Below the pieces are notes generated by a model. It was not told where the DNA came from, did not search any database, and saw only the letters and a list, made by a program, of their open reading frames with translations. A stretch of DNA of 64,000 nucleotides from Davidsoniella eucalypti (taxonomy: Eukaryota > Ascomycota > Sordariomycetes > Microascales > Ceratocystidaceae), in the NCBI GenBank assembly GCA_004009845.1, contig RMBW01000138.1, positions 1-64,000 of the forward strand, in the 5' to 3' direction. A program made the translations under genes and the position numbers. Below are positions 1 through 10,304 of this stretch, in pieces. How positions within the stretch are numbered: the stretch's first letter is position 1; every line of letters begins with the position of its first letter.

Positions 1-762
1 GGTGCTTTCTCGGCTCGCACTCCGCTATCCATGACTTGAAGTCGGCATTTAGCTGTGCGTTTTTTCATCTGTGGGCGAAGCAAGGGACATATTGGTCGCG
101 GTCGAGGTCCACAAGCTTAGTATTGCTCTTACACCCTTGTTTCGCCAATTGTCAACTAGCTCGTTGCCAGGAACATTAGTGTGCCCTGGGAACCCATCTG
201 ATGCCACCGCCACGCCACGACGCTAGCTCTACACGCTCAGTGCCTCCTTTCCACTCATGGAGTAAGCTTCGGATCTTGTTGACAGCCTCTTGAGAAGTTC
301 CATTCTTACCCGCCATATTGGAGATGCGTTGTGCAACACCCAAATTGTCAAGGCACAGATATAGACTGCCTGCATCGGGAGGAGCATGCTTGATGGCCGC
401 TTGGACTGCATTGTCCGCAGCAATAGCCTCTGTATCGGCCACTTCTCGTAAAGAGCCACATGACCCTAGACCTTCACACAGTTTGATGCCCTCATAAAAG
501 ACTGCCCAGCCAGCCCCTGTCCTGCCCTTCTCATCGCGAGAACCATCGGAGTAAGCCCATAACGTTTTCGGGTCTGCCTCAGCCACCTCTTTCAAATGAT
601 GTTTGGCGGCTTCTTCTTTGTCTAGTTGCGGTGGCAGACAGTCACGGGGGCCCTTTTCTTCTGAGAAGAGTCTGTTCGACTCTTTAATCGGCACCGGTAG
701 TAATTTCTTGTACACATCGATGTGTCCTTCTATCTCTGTGATGCACAGCGGGTGCCGGGAGT
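1..762 (-). pseudogene. LINE ORF2 C-terminal RNase H remnant, frameshifted
   Basis: Minus-strand frame 176-715 carries an RNase H-like domain: LWAYSDGSRDEKGRTGAGWAV (first Asp motif), then ADTEAIAADNAVQAAI (Glu motif) and LCLDNLGVAQRI (second Asp motif). It ends at WVPRAH-stop near 176. Just there, a different frame resumes with GHTNVPGNELVD, the final GH/GNE block of RNase H. Two frameshifts therefore separate this region from the RT: one at about 763 and one at about 180-195. It cannot be made from ORF2 without frame changes. The sequence runs off the left window edge. Confidence 0.85.
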
Positions 763-3378
763 CTACCGTGGAAGCCGAATGGCGGCGGCTCTATCAAGGT
801 CCTTCAGTATAATCTCCATGTTTGGGAACGAGGAGAGGATGTGCAAAAGCCTAGTTGGCGTGGTACAGTACACTGGCAGTGCGGCCCTCAGGGCAGCTCT
901 CAAAGCTACCTCTAGCTTTTCTTTCCCTTTAGCTTGCATGAAGGGAGACCAGGCGGAAGAGGCATACGTCAGTTGGGGGAGCACGCAACTCCTTACTGCA
1001 TGTAGCAGACTCCTCACTGGGGTTCCTCGGTACACTCCCGAGATAGCTCGAAGTGCGTTCGTGGTTCTCTTGGCTTTAGCAGTGACCTGCTTTGCGTGTT
1101 CCAAAAAGTTGAAGCCGGAATCCCACCATACACCTAGCCACCTTAGAGACTTGGAAGGTTTTAGTAGTCCTCCACAGGGGAGCGTAACTGGACTCATGGA
1201 GGAGCATCCTCTTGTTCGGCAGTGTAACAGTCCTGTTTTGTCCCAGTCTAGCGAAAGACCATTGTCCCTGCACCATTTCTCTATCCTTTTCAGGGTTCCA
1301 TTAATGGTTTCCACATTAACTGAAATGTTCTTAGATGAGACCGAAACGAGGCCATCGTCAGTGTAGGCCAGACCCCAAACCACCGCATGTAGGCTCGTCA
1401 TGTACAGCATGTACAGGATGGGTGAGGCCGGCGAGCCCTGTGGCAGGCTGCCTCCGACTTTCCTGGTGACCGGTTGGTCTCCTTCTATAGAGAGGGAAAC
1501 TTCCCGTCCGGTGAGAAAAGATTCCACCCATTTGACTATCGACGTTGGCCAGCCTTGATTTCTGAGCCTTTGAACCAGCCTACCCCGTTTCACGGCGTCG
1601 AAGGCACCCTTGATGTCGTAGGTGACAAAAGAGGTTATCTCTCCATACTTGGATCGTCCCTTAATCTTGTCTGCTAGCAACAGTGTAAGGTCCGTAGCTG
1701 CCCTTCTTGGTACTGCGCTAGCATATGTGCGGGGGATGATCTCTAGTTCAATGGCTTGTGCCGCCAGTCTTCGCGCTACAATTCTCTCGAGTCCCTTTCC
1801 CAGAGTTGAGAGAAGTGAGATCAGTCTGTAGCTTCTTGGGAGCGATTTGTCACGGCCTGGCTTTGGTATGACCACCAGGCAGGCCGTTTTGAAGACCTTG
1901 GGGTGCCAGCCAACTTCCAGACAGCCTCGGAAAAGTGCTGTCACTTTTGGCCCTAAGACCTTCCATGCCAACTTCCAGGCACTGTTGGGGATGCCATCTT
2001 GCCCAGGGGCCGTGTTTCCCGGTTTGAAGATAGCGTTTCTGACTTCCGATTCAGTCAACTCCTCCAGTTCTCGTGTGGGCCTAGCTACTTGGGTTTCTCC
2101 CCTGCTTGAGACTTCTTCTTCTGCCTCCTCTGCTTGGGTGTGTTTTTCCAAGAGGAGCAGCGCCTTTTCCTTAGATGTGGACGCTGTCCCACTGTTTGAA
2201 GTCAGAGGTGGCATGCTGTATGATGCTCTGGCACGAGTCCAATTCAATGCCTTGAACACATCTCCTGGCTCGTTGATGGCTTCGATGTTCCGTTGCCACA
2301 TTTCCCGCCTAGCTTTTCGTGCCTCTCGGCGAAAGGCTTTGCGCTTGGCCTTGTACAGCTCGAAGAATAGAGCTGTTCGGTTCGCTCTCCAAGCAACTTT
2401 CGCTCGTCGCGCCTCTTGGATTGTGGCTTTGCAGGCCTCGTTCCACCAGCGCTTCCCAACGCCTCTACCAGCAGTCTTTGGGGTTGACTCATCGAGCACT
2501 CGGACCAGTACTTGAGTGATCCTTCGAGCTTCTTCGTCCAGCCCCTCCGGGGTTGACAGCTGTCCAGATGTGAGGTTGGCGGATTCTTTTTCGCAAGCTT
2601 TCAGGAAGAGCTCCTTGTCTACCTTGTCCATCCTGTATCTCACAGCACGAATAGATGTTTGGGGAAGTGTACCGGCCACTGTTGTAAGGAGTACTTCGTG
2701 GTCACTCCCACAGTCCAGATCTGTTCGGACCTCCGTGGTGCAGAGATTCCCTCTGCTCAGCTCCCGGGTTGCAAAGACTAAGTCTATCACTGAGGGCGAC
2801 CGGGGGTTGGCATGGCATGTTGTGACATCATGGTCATTCAGGAGAATGGCACCTGACTCCTCAACCCAATCTACCAGCTTGTCACTGTCGGAAGACTCGT
2901 TGGTTCCACTATCCCACAAGTGTGAATGTGTGTTCCAGTCCCCGCACAATATTGCCTTCTGCTCTCGCACGATTTCCTGCGCCTTCAAAGCAGCTACCCA
3001 GCGTTGATCATCGCCCGGGTTTGGGTTATATACATTAGCTATCATAACCCCGTTGCCTAGGCGAACTACTACCATGTCACGATGGCCTACATCATCAGCT
3101 ATCATGACCTGCTCCGAGATCAAGCCTTTTCTAACATGGGTAATTGTCCTAGGACGCTCCACCCACTTTGCACACGGTGCATATGTCCGATAGTAGTCTA
3201 TCGGAGCCGTCTGTGCATCCTCCAGGTTCCTCCGAATAAAGGGTTCCTGGATGCAAACTACGTCCACTTCCATTGCTTTTGCCGTCTGTAGAGCGGCAAT
3301 GTGGTTGTCGTAACCACCATGAGCATTGAGCTGGAAAATCTTCAGCCCATTGATTGTTCTTGTGTTTGTATCACACAT
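763..3378 (-). CDS. LINE ORF2, endonuclease-reverse transcriptase part
   Basis: 871 codons read from the ATG that overlaps the ORF1 stop. The N-terminus is an APE-type endonuclease (FQLNAHGGYDN, IQEPFI, CGDWNTHSHLWD, GSDHEVLL). The RT domain follows with VIPKPGRDKSLPRSYRLISLL, the motif A region TYDIKGAFDAV, motif B LPQGSPASPILY and the catalytic box YTDD, where YADD or YVDD is more usual. The frame stops after DRAAAIRLPR. A one-base change there, most simply a one-base deletion, moves the remaining conserved sequence (DSRHPLCITEIEGH) and RNase H into another frame at 715 and below. The product is therefore a truncated EN-RT protein unless frameshifting occurs. Confidence 0.88.
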   Translation of the reverse strand: MCDTNTRTINGLKIFQLNAHGGYDNHIAALQTAKAMEVDVVCIQEPFIRRNLEDAQTAPIDYYRTYAPCAKWVERPRTITHVRKGLISEQVMIADDVGHRDMVVVRLGNGVMIANVYNPNPGDDQRWVAALKAQEIVREQKAILCGDWNTHSHLWDSGTNESSDSDKLVDWVEESGAILLNDHDVTTCHANPRSPSVIDLVFATRELSRGNLCTTEVRTDLDCGSDHEVLLTTVAGTLPQTSIRAVRYRMDKVDKELFLKACEKESANLTSGQLSTPEGLDEEARRITQVLVRVLDESTPKTAGRGVGKRWWNEACKATIQEARRAKVAWRANRTALFFELYKAKRKAFRREARKARREMWQRNIEAINEPGDVFKALNWTRARASYSMPPLTSNSGTASTSKEKALLLLEKHTQAEEAEEEVSSRGETQVARPTRELEELTESEVRNAIFKPGNTAPGQDGIPNSAWKLAWKVLGPKVTALFRGCLEVGWHPKVFKTACLVVIPKPGRDKSLPRSYRLISLLSTLGKGLERIVARRLAAQAIELEIIPRTYASAVPRRAATDLTLLLADKIKGRSKYGEITSFVTYDIKGAFDAVKRGRLVQRLRNQGWPTSIVKWVESFLTGREVSLSIEGDQPVTRKVGGSLPQGSPASPILYMLYMTSLHAVVWGLAYTDDGLVSVSSKNISVNVETINGTLKRIEKWCRDNGLSLDWDKTGLLHCRTRGCSSMSPVTLPCGGLLKPSKSLRWLGVWWDSGFNFLEHAKQVTAKAKRTTNALRAISGVYRGTPVRSLLHAVRSCVLPQLTYASSAWSPFMQAKGKEKLEVALRAALRAALPVYCTTPTRLLHILSSFPNMEIILKDLDRAAAIRLPR

Positions 3379-4955
3379 TAATTATCGCTGGGTTTGGGAC
3401 GGTTGCTGCGCCGGAGGCTTGATCTTGGTGGGGCGGGCTTGGGATCTCTGGCGAGTTCCCTTGCGACCTGCACTTCCGGCAAGATCTGGGTTGGGGTAGA
3501 GCTCCCTTGGGGCTCTGGTGTCCGTTGGCTAGGGGCCGGTGAAGGGGCGGTCTCGGTGTCCGCCTGAGGAGTGCGAAGTTTTCCACACTTCTCGTTTCTG
3601 GCCTCCAGGAATTTCGTCTGTTGGGCCTTCCGGATTGCCCGCTTCTCCAGTTCGTCCACTCTATTTCTTAGTGGGCACTGGGGGTCATCTGCTGGGTGTG
3701 GGCCTCGGCAGATGATGCATTTTGATATGCATTCATGCGCGGCCTCGCAGCAGGGAGGATGATCGGCACTTGTGTGTGCATTGGAGCCGCAGTGTTTGCA
3801 CAGCTGGGCTCTGGAGCAGAGCTTCACGTCGTGCCAGGCGAAGCATTTCGAGCACTGCTTCATGGTTCTGGGTTTCTCCAGCAGTAACCGGGTGGGGATC
3901 AGCCTGGAACCCATCTTGATCCGTTTGGGAACTTTCGTTCCTACTGCTGGTATCTTCACCAGGAAGGTGACTTCCTCGCCCTTGCAGATTGGGCTGATGT
4001 GCTCTGGAGTGGCTTTGGTGGCCGCTTGGAAGCACTCCGATATCATTTCGGTCGTGATGGCTGTATTGCCTTCACTTCCCAGGCTGATTTCTTTGACCAT
4101 TGGCCCCACTAGATAGGCATCACAGGCGGAGGCTTTTTCTAGGGTTGTGTCGGGGCCAAACCACGCCTTGATGGCCTCGGACTGGTCCAGGAGTTTGGCC
4201 CGGTCTGCCGAGCTGCGGGGAGTCAGAGCGAATCTCGTCTTAATGCGTGTGGCACACTGAAGGGGCCCCTTTATCTTGTCATTCAGCAGACGAAGCTGAT
4301 TCGTGACAATGAAACTGTCAGCCCCCTTCTTCTTTGACTTTTCAGCCAGGCGGACGAAGATTCTGTGATCTTGGCGTGCCTCCGGTGTTTTGGAGGTTGC
4401 CTTGTGACCGGGTTTCTGAGAGTTCTGGTTCGCTCTCTTGTTCTTCTGTCTTCTCTTTCGAGAGACAGTTTCCCATTCGTCCTCCTTGTCCAAGAGGGAC
4501 GCTTCGGTGCCATCATCGCCTCGGTTGACGGCGTTCGATGGTTTGGCGCTCTGTTCGGCAGCCTTGTTTGTGGGGGCGCCCTGTTGGGCGGTCTTGGTGG
4601 TCCTTTTCGTAGTTGGCAGGGCCACTGCATCAGTGGCAACTCTAGCATAAGTTGCCTCTGTTTGTTTCGGGGACGGTTGATTGTCCCCCTCCGGTCCCTT
4701 GGCCTGCGACTGGCCGGGCCGGATAGCCCTCTGTGGAGCTGTGTTTTTGCACTCCTTGACGGAGTTTTCACCCATGACGAACTTTAAAAGTTCGATTGCG
4801 AATGCATCTATTTTTGGGGTGATGAGTGCAGCGAGGTCTCCTTCCGGGTCTAAGTCATTGACCTTTTGGGACCATAGGTTGAGCGCCGGGGTGGCTGCGT
4901 TCATCATGAGATCGTGCCGTCGCTCATATTCTTTCTTACTGGCCTCAAGGGCCAT
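3378..4955 (-). CDS. LINE ORF1, gag-like nucleic-acid-binding protein
   Basis: An open frame of 525 codons. The central part is basic and polar (runs such as SRKRRQKNKR), followed in the C-terminal third by cysteine/histidine knuckles: CSKCFAWHDVKLC, then CKHCGSNAHTSADHPPC, then CIICRGPHPADDPQC. This arrangement is typical of ORF1 proteins of Tad/I-clade LINEs, which coat the element RNA. The C-terminal tail is rich in Pro, Ser and Arg. The stop codon overlaps the ORF2 start as TAATG (one shared base at 3378). No internal stop or frameshift was seen. Function is inferred from family; no cellular role is implied. Confidence 0.88.
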   Translation of the reverse strand: MALEASKKEYERRHDLMMNAATPALNLWSQKVNDLDPEGDLAALITPKIDAFAIELLKFVMGENSVKECKNTAPQRAIRPGQSQAKGPEGDNQPSPKQTEATYARVATDAVALPTTKRTTKTAQQGAPTNKAAEQSAKPSNAVNRGDDGTEASLLDKEDEWETVSRKRRQKNKRANQNSQKPGHKATSKTPEARQDHRIFVRLAEKSKKKGADSFIVTNQLRLLNDKIKGPLQCATRIKTRFALTPRSSADRAKLLDQSEAIKAWFGPDTTLEKASACDAYLVGPMVKEISLGSEGNTAITTEMISECFQAATKATPEHISPICKGEEVTFLVKIPAVGTKVPKRIKMGSRLIPTRLLLEKPRTMKQCSKCFAWHDVKLCSRAQLCKHCGSNAHTSADHPPCCEAAHECISKCIICRGPHPADDPQCPLRNRVDELEKRAIRKAQQTKFLEARNEKCGKLRTPQADTETAPSPAPSQRTPEPQGSSTPTQILPEVQVARELARDPKPAPPRSSLRRSNRPKPSDN

Positions 4956-5574
4956 TAGAGCCTATTTTGGTTTTAGGTGGGTGCGCCAGGCGCCCGTGCT
5001 GGAGAAAATGTTATGAGAGAAAAGCTCAAGTTATCCTCTTTCTCAAAATGATAAGAAAAGTTACAATACCGATGGGCGACGACGGGGAAAAGCCAAAGTA
5101 GCCACCAGGTATGTGTTGATGAAGAAGGTTGGTATTTTTAATTTTTTTGCTACATGATTTACTACGGAAAGAAAAAGAGAAGGAAAAAAAAGAGAAAAAA
5201 ACGGGGGAGAAAATATTTACTGGTCACAAGTCCCACTCACACACAATTTGACAGGTTGTTTGTCTTTTATTCCTATATTCTATATAGAGCATTTTAGACC
5301 ACCGGTTGGAGAAATTGGTATTAGACACGATCAAGGTAACTGTAATAAGAGCAATGTATTTATATGAATATGTGGTAACTATATGAAAAAATGAAAAAAT
5401 GAATGAATGAAATGAGTGAAAAAAATGCAAGATGATAAGATGCACACCAATCAGTCTAACCCCGACTCTTCATCTTGGCCTCTTGCCACGACCAACGCCA
5501 CCATCACCAGTGTTTGATTTAGAGAGCAGTATCTATTGAAAGAACCACTCTAGAACTCAGTAGACTTAAATAGT

Positions 5575-6850
5575 CTAGATCATTTCGTAGCCGCGGGGAG
5601 GGTTCAGGCCGTCGTTGACGTTGACAGTGTCTTGGTAGTAGGCAGGCAGCTGGCTGTCAGCCCAGGTCTCCTTGACGGAGGGGAGGATAGTGCGGCCACT
5701 GACAGACTCGTCAAGGTCCAGGTTGGGGGCAGGGTAAACAGCAAGCTTGTGCTCGCTCATGGCACCGGCATAAGACTGGTTGAAGTAAGTGTTGGCAAGG
5801 TTCTCAAAGGGGCGCAGGATATCGCCAGTGACGGAAGCAATGTAGCTGAAAACGTTGGCACCGACATCCCAGCGGCCCAGAGTGTGGAGGTCCCAGTTGG
5901 CCTGGACAGTAGCAATCTCAGAGTAGTGGTTGTAGAAGGTAGCGTCAGTAGAGCCCTGCAGCTCCTCAGGAACAGCATCACCCATCAGGATGGACAGGTA
6001 TCTGTTCTGCTCCCGGTAGTTCTCGTTCTCATCAAAGGTGATGAGTACCAGAGTGTTGCTCATGAAGTTCTTGTCATCCAGAAGAGGCTCAAGGAAGGTT
6101 CTCAACCAGGTGCCAGCAGTGGTGATGTCGGAGTCGTGGGCATCCGAAGTCATGTTAGGGGTGATGAACACCCACTGAGGCAGACTGTTGGTGGCCAGAT
6201 CCATGTGGAACACAGAGTCAGAGGGGTCGCTCATGGACAGATTCTTGACCTGGGTCAGACGCTGGTCATTCTTGGCAATGGAGTCAAACATGATACCAGG
6301 GTTGTGCTTGCGGACATAGTCATCAGCACCGTTCTGTTGGTTTCTGAAGTCCATGCCCTCGAAGCCAGTCCACGGCATGTCCTCCTGGTAGAAACCCCAA
6401 GAGATGCCCTTGTCCTCCAGAAGATCGATGGTGGTCGACACGTTGGATGGAATGTGAACAAATTCATCGTGGTCCATGCCGTAGTAGTCACCGGACAGAG
6501 CAGCAATGTAGTTGGGCTGCGAAGGGTGGGTAGCAGCATAGAAGTTGCTGAGAGTAATACCGCGCTTGGCGAAGAAGTCGAAGTTGGCTAGAAGGGAGAG
6601 TTAGTATAAAGCAGAAGAAAGGATAGAAAAGTGTTAACTTACGGTCACCGGCAGCCTTGTCGTAGTCGGTGTTCTCAAACCAGATGGAGACGTAGCGATC
6701 GAAGACCTTGCCCTTAACGTTGGAGGTAGGGCTGGTAGTCTTAGCAACATCAGCAGAAGTCCACTTGAAGGTGGTAGGAAGATCTTTGAAGGCAGGCACA
6801 GCAGCAACCATCTCGGCCGCGGCCAGAACAAGAACCATAGAGTACTGCAT
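5575..6850 (-). CDS. Secreted acid phosphatase, phosphoesterase family (copy A)
   Basis: Two exons, 6850-6643 and 6587-5575, joined over a 55-bp intron (GTAAGT...TTCTAG), give 406 aa. A hydrophobic N-terminus (VLVLAAAEMVAAVPA) is a likely signal peptide, so the enzyme should enter the secretory pathway and act outside the cell or in the wall. Family landmarks of the PF04185 phosphoesterases (PhoA-type acid phosphatases and phospholipase C relatives) are present: ENTDY (about 59-63), THPSQPNY (about 89-96) and FDENENY (about 254-260). These supply metal ligands and the active-site region. The expected role is release of phosphate from organic esters. It differs from copy B by Ala instead of Thr at residue 285. 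The intron position and the DPNF sequence across the junction match the family. Confidence 0.92.
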
Positions 6851-7054
6851 TTTGTATGAAGGGGGGATTGAGTAAATGAAGAAGTGTGGAAAAAAAGTCT
6901 GTGGTAATCAGTGAAGATATCGCAGAAAGAGCAAAGCAGGCTGTTAAGCGTGGACTGTTGAAGCGAAGCTGAAGAGAAGGTGGAGGAGGAGTATGCTGAA
7001 GAGGGTGAGGAGCAAGAAGATTATGTGATGATGGAAAGGCGGGCACAAGGGAGC

Positions 7055-7061
7055 TTTTATA
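7055..7061 (-). promoter_or_regulatory. TATA box of acid phosphatase copy A
   Basis: TATAAAA on the minus strand, about 205 bp upstream of the ATG at 6850, identical in place and context to the box upstream of copy B (15386-15392). A pyrimidine-rich leader runs between the box and the start. Confidence 0.6.
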
Positions 7062-7933
7062 AGATCTTGATCGGTGGGTAAGTAGTACCGGAAGCACGAG
7101 AAGTAACACTAAGAGCAGCACTAAGAACAACAGTAGTAACATCAAGAGAAATTCCGGCCTGGTAGCGTGAGTTCTGATCACCTACCAGCATAGTAACAAA
7201 CAACTTAACAAGTTTAGAGTTTCTACTTGTTTTTTTGTTTTTTGTTCTTACTTGCCGTACTACTAGGGTCCCCCCAGGTGGCCTATAGAAAATTATTATT
7301 ATATAAAATAGCCATATATTCATCTAGAATGTGCTGCGCAAGAGCCCACGCTGGGCTTGTGTTTACGTACATGGGGTATCTTCTTCTCCCAATTCTTTAA
7401 TATTTTAAGTTTCTTCCACTGTATAGTGCCTCACAGACCAATATATTCTTGTTAACCCTGCCAAAAACGAATCATGATAAGGTGTTGTTTGTCGGACTCC
7501 AAGATCACGGACATCCCAAGATACGCAAACACGAGAATTAATGGTCGGTATTTTCTTTTGAGCTTTGAACCTCTGCATGTCCGGAAATCGCCTTTTCAAG
7601 GACTCTGTCTATTTGTCTGCCCCATTGCTACCAGTTGGGCCAACTCAGGATCCACATCGCCCGAACCAAAGGAATAGGCCAAAAATAACAGCAACAGCAA
7701 CAACAGACAGAGAAGAAGAATAAGTCCTTTGCCAAAAATTACCTCCTCATGGCCTGCCAAGGGACTGGGTGGGGATGCGGGCCGGGACATTCAAAGTAGA
7801 ATCAAGAAGGTAAATCAGAGTAACTGACATATGGCCAGACTCCTTCTAGAATGTAGGATGATTGGTATCAAACCTATGCTGGCAAAGAAGAAAATGAATC
7901 TCCATTTTCAAAAGGACCGACAAGGTCACCAAC

Positions 7934-8251
7934 ATGACGGCAACTGCTACTAGCTTCGCACTTTCCATTGCTGAAGCGCCCAAGGCGGAGGAACTGGAAA
8001 TGATTCGGCAATACCTGGAAGCCAGCACGGTGGAGAAAGAGACAGTGTGGGAGAAATTTGTCATACGCAGCATCCCCAGGCTAGTACACGACATTGGCGG
8101 CACATGTCCAACTACAATGGAGGATATCAAGACAGAAATCGAAAACGCTTTTGGGGGAGCGGTGAAGAGCATGGACGATAGAGAGTACCGCCAGGACCCA
8201 GACATGATTGCCCTCCGCATTGCAGTTCACAGCCCTGGCGACGTTTCATAG
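7934..8251 (+). CDS. Hypothetical protein, 105 aa
   Basis: A single open frame from an ATG in moderate context. The composition is protein-like: acidic and alpha-helical, for example KAEELEMIRQYLEAS and MEDIKTEIENAFGG, without signal peptide or membrane segment. I do not recognise a family. Its stop (8249-8251) is immediately followed by a LINE/SINE-like 3' tail (8252-8350), so it may be a remnant captured with, or belonging to, a repeat copy. It lies in the spacer of the inverted duplication and has no counterpart upstream of the related tail at 22925-23052. Confidence 0.4.
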   Translation: MTATATSFALSIAEAPKAEELEMIRQYLEASTVEKETVWEKFVIRSIPRLVHDIGGTCPTTMEDIKTEIENAFGGAVKSMDDREYRQDPDMIALRIAVHSPGDVS

Positions 8252-8350
8252 GACCATAGAAAATTGGTGCCAGAAAACACGGCCTCGCCCGGAGTCGAAA
8301 AGGGGCCCTTAGATAAATCTAGACTATAAATAAAATCATCATCAACGTAA
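8252..8350 (+). repeat. Dispersed repeat with retrotransposon-like 3' tail (copy 1)
   Basis: About 95 bp containing GGTGCCAGAAAACACGGCCT and CGCCCGGAGTCGAAAAGG, then TTAGATAAATCTAGACTA, ending in an AT-rich ATAAATAAAATCATCATC tail. The same module occurs inverted at 22925-23052. The conserved body plus simple-repeat tail resembles the 3' end of a LINE or SINE; the family assignment is inference. Confidence 0.6.
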
Positions 8351-10159
8351 CCCGAGTATGTAAAGAAATTCAAGGCAATGCGAAACTTGATATCCTGATT
8401 CTTCAGTATCTAAAGTGTTAAGATAGGTAGGAAATATATTTAAAGATCTTTATAGGCAGTTCTAATACCCGGCCGAAATGGTGGGGCCATTTTCGGTAAT
8501 ACAAGCCGTGACCCGAATTGAGAACCCTGATAAGTATAGCAATGTTGAGTCCTTAGGATATTGGGTAACATCGATTTCTTCGATGAAATGATATCATAGA
8601 TTTTTACTTGTTGGAATGTCGTATGCATGGCTTGTCAAATATCATGTTAGTGAATCTGTTGGTCAGAAAACTAAGAGAGAATTACCTTGATTAATACTCT
8701 CTAGTAGGAAGTATTGGACCGCAAGAGTATTATGAATTGCATAGCCATTGTGTGAAGTGCATTTTGACTTCATCAACAGCTGTAAGAATACAGATGGAAG
8801 AAAATGGAGGTTGATCAGGGAAGATTAGCGACGAGTGCGAAGAGGCCATTCTGACTGATCACGAACGTTAATCAGGACACAAAGATGATCAAGATGAAGA
8901 AGGCCGTGCATGACTGAGTATGTATATTGAGAAATGAACGGTGGAAATGGGTATTCCAAGTATCAACAGAATAAGATATGCAAGTCGTAGTATCGAATGA
9001 GTAGTCGGCGGGCGCGATAGAGTATATGTATCGGAGTGTATTGGAGCGTTTGTTCATATATGTTCCAGAACTCGGGTACCTGCTGCCGATTCAACGGGAG
9101 TTCCGAGAACCAAACAGTCTAGATTTATGAAATTGATGGAAGTTGGTAGAATAATGTATAGAGTTGCACATTGTTTTCTTTCATGAAATATGATAAGAAC
9201 TGTCCACTAGAGAAAATAATGGTAGAACAATAGCAAAAGAAGCAACCAAGCCTGCATGTAACGAGAATCGCGATAGACCACAAAGGCGATTCAAATTCCA
9301 TTTCGTAATTCGAGCGAATAGTATCTTCCTTTTTAAAAGTCAATCATCATCCCATGCTGCCTATATTCAATATATAAATCAAAGAAAGTTCATGAATGTA
9401 TCGTAGTGGAGAATATAACCAAGAACAATGTTAAGAGATATCGCCTCGCTTTTAGACTAGCAAGGGTAATCGTAGCACCCAACATTGAACTCATCTGAAA
9501 ATGAATGCAACTTCCATGTGGCAGTCACATATAACCTATCACTAATGAACACCGAACCTCGAGCCAAGAGAAATCCCGGAGTTACACTGGCCGGTTCTCG
9601 TAATTTTCTTTGACGGTTTCCTAGACCGGGATAGTTATGTTATTTTTGTGCCCCAAGGAGATAATATCGGTATATCATGAATGATTATATTTCCGGTATA
9701 GTTGTACATGATCTCCCATGAGCCAAGCAGAGAACAATGTTAAGAACTCAAGAACAATGTTTCTAAGTGTGGGTAGATTTGGTGCTAACCCTAATAGGGA
9801 TAGGCGACCTACCGTTTGCTAGGGTGAACAATACGTTCATGGAGGACAGAACAATACTAAGATATACGAACAGAACTTCTGTAGTTTGAATAACCTGCGT
9901 AGTGGGGACTCCGGAGACGGGAGATAGTTGGTAATTACTGCTGGAAAAGAGGACGTGGAAGTTGGTGGAACTGTAGTGTGTTTGCCTCCGTTAGTTGGCT
10001 CGTGACTTTGCCAATTGGCTCTCTGGTTGGCTACCTGTTGCGTGAATAGGAAACCACCCGCAGTAACTGAAGTAATTGGGTTAAACTTGTAGCATGACTG
10101 ACTGCCTAGCTACTATATAGGCTGATATTCATGAAGTAACTCGACGCCTTTTGGAAATC
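8351..10159. other. Intergenic, AT-rich, no gene seen
   Basis: 1.8 kb with only short, biased frames. The sequence ACAATGTTAAG recurs near 9427 and 9734, next to further AGAACAAT motifs. The final 250 bp (from about 9950) is the presumed promoter of the pheromone-like gene, with several TTGGCT/CCAATTGG stretches (TTAGTTGGCTCG, GCCAATTGGCTCT, GGTTGGCTACC). Confidence 0.5.
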
Positions 10160-10166
10160 TATAAAA
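10160..10166 (+). promoter_or_regulatory. TATA box of the pheromone-like precursor gene
   Basis: TATAAAA 139 bp upstream of the ATG at 10305, followed by a CT-rich leader (TTCTTCTAATGTCTTTC). The ATG in the leader (about 10201) is out of frame and followed by few codons. The start used is TTCAAAATGGCC, a near-ideal fungal start context. Confidence 0.6.
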
Positions 10167-10304
10167 GGGCGAGTGATCCCCTCATCGTCTACTTCTTCTA
10201 ATGTCTTTCTTTCCTCACCACGCTCTCTACATTCACCGCATTCACACTCTTTACTACTTCATTAGCTTTCTTCGGAGAAAAAAACAATCACCAAATCCTT
10301 CAAA

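Larger units (their letters stand above)
1..5103 (-). mobile_element. LINE (non-LTR) retrotransposon, Tad/I-like, 3' end beyond window
   Basis: Two consecutive ORFs on the minus strand form a standard LINE layout: ORF1 with zinc knuckles (3378-4955), then ORF2 with apurinic endonuclease, reverse transcriptase and RNase H (from 3378 towards position 1). About 150 bp of 5' leader lies upstream of ORF1. The 5' end is placed near 5103 because homology between the left phosphatase arm and its inverted copy stops there. The 3' end and tail lie off the left edge, so no target-site duplication can be read. ORF1 and the endonuclease-RT part are fully open, but the RNase H region carries two frameshifts, so the copy looks recently inactivated. 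Clade assignment (Tad-like) is inferred from the ORF1 knuckles, APE endonuclease and C-terminal RNase H. Confidence 0.9.
5104..7653. repeat. Left arm of large inverted duplication (acid phosphatase copy A)
   Basis: This 2.55-kb block is the reverse complement of 14792-17375. It contains the whole phosphatase gene, about 800 bp upstream of its start codon and about 470 bp downstream. The inner end falls at the GGATCC at 7648-7653, after which the two copies are unrelated. The outer end fades out at about 5104, where the LINE begins. The coding part differs at only a few bases (one amino-acid change), whereas promoter and 3' flank show more transitions and small indels, for example a much shorter A/T tract at 5175-5210 than in the right arm. 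Confidence 0.9.
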
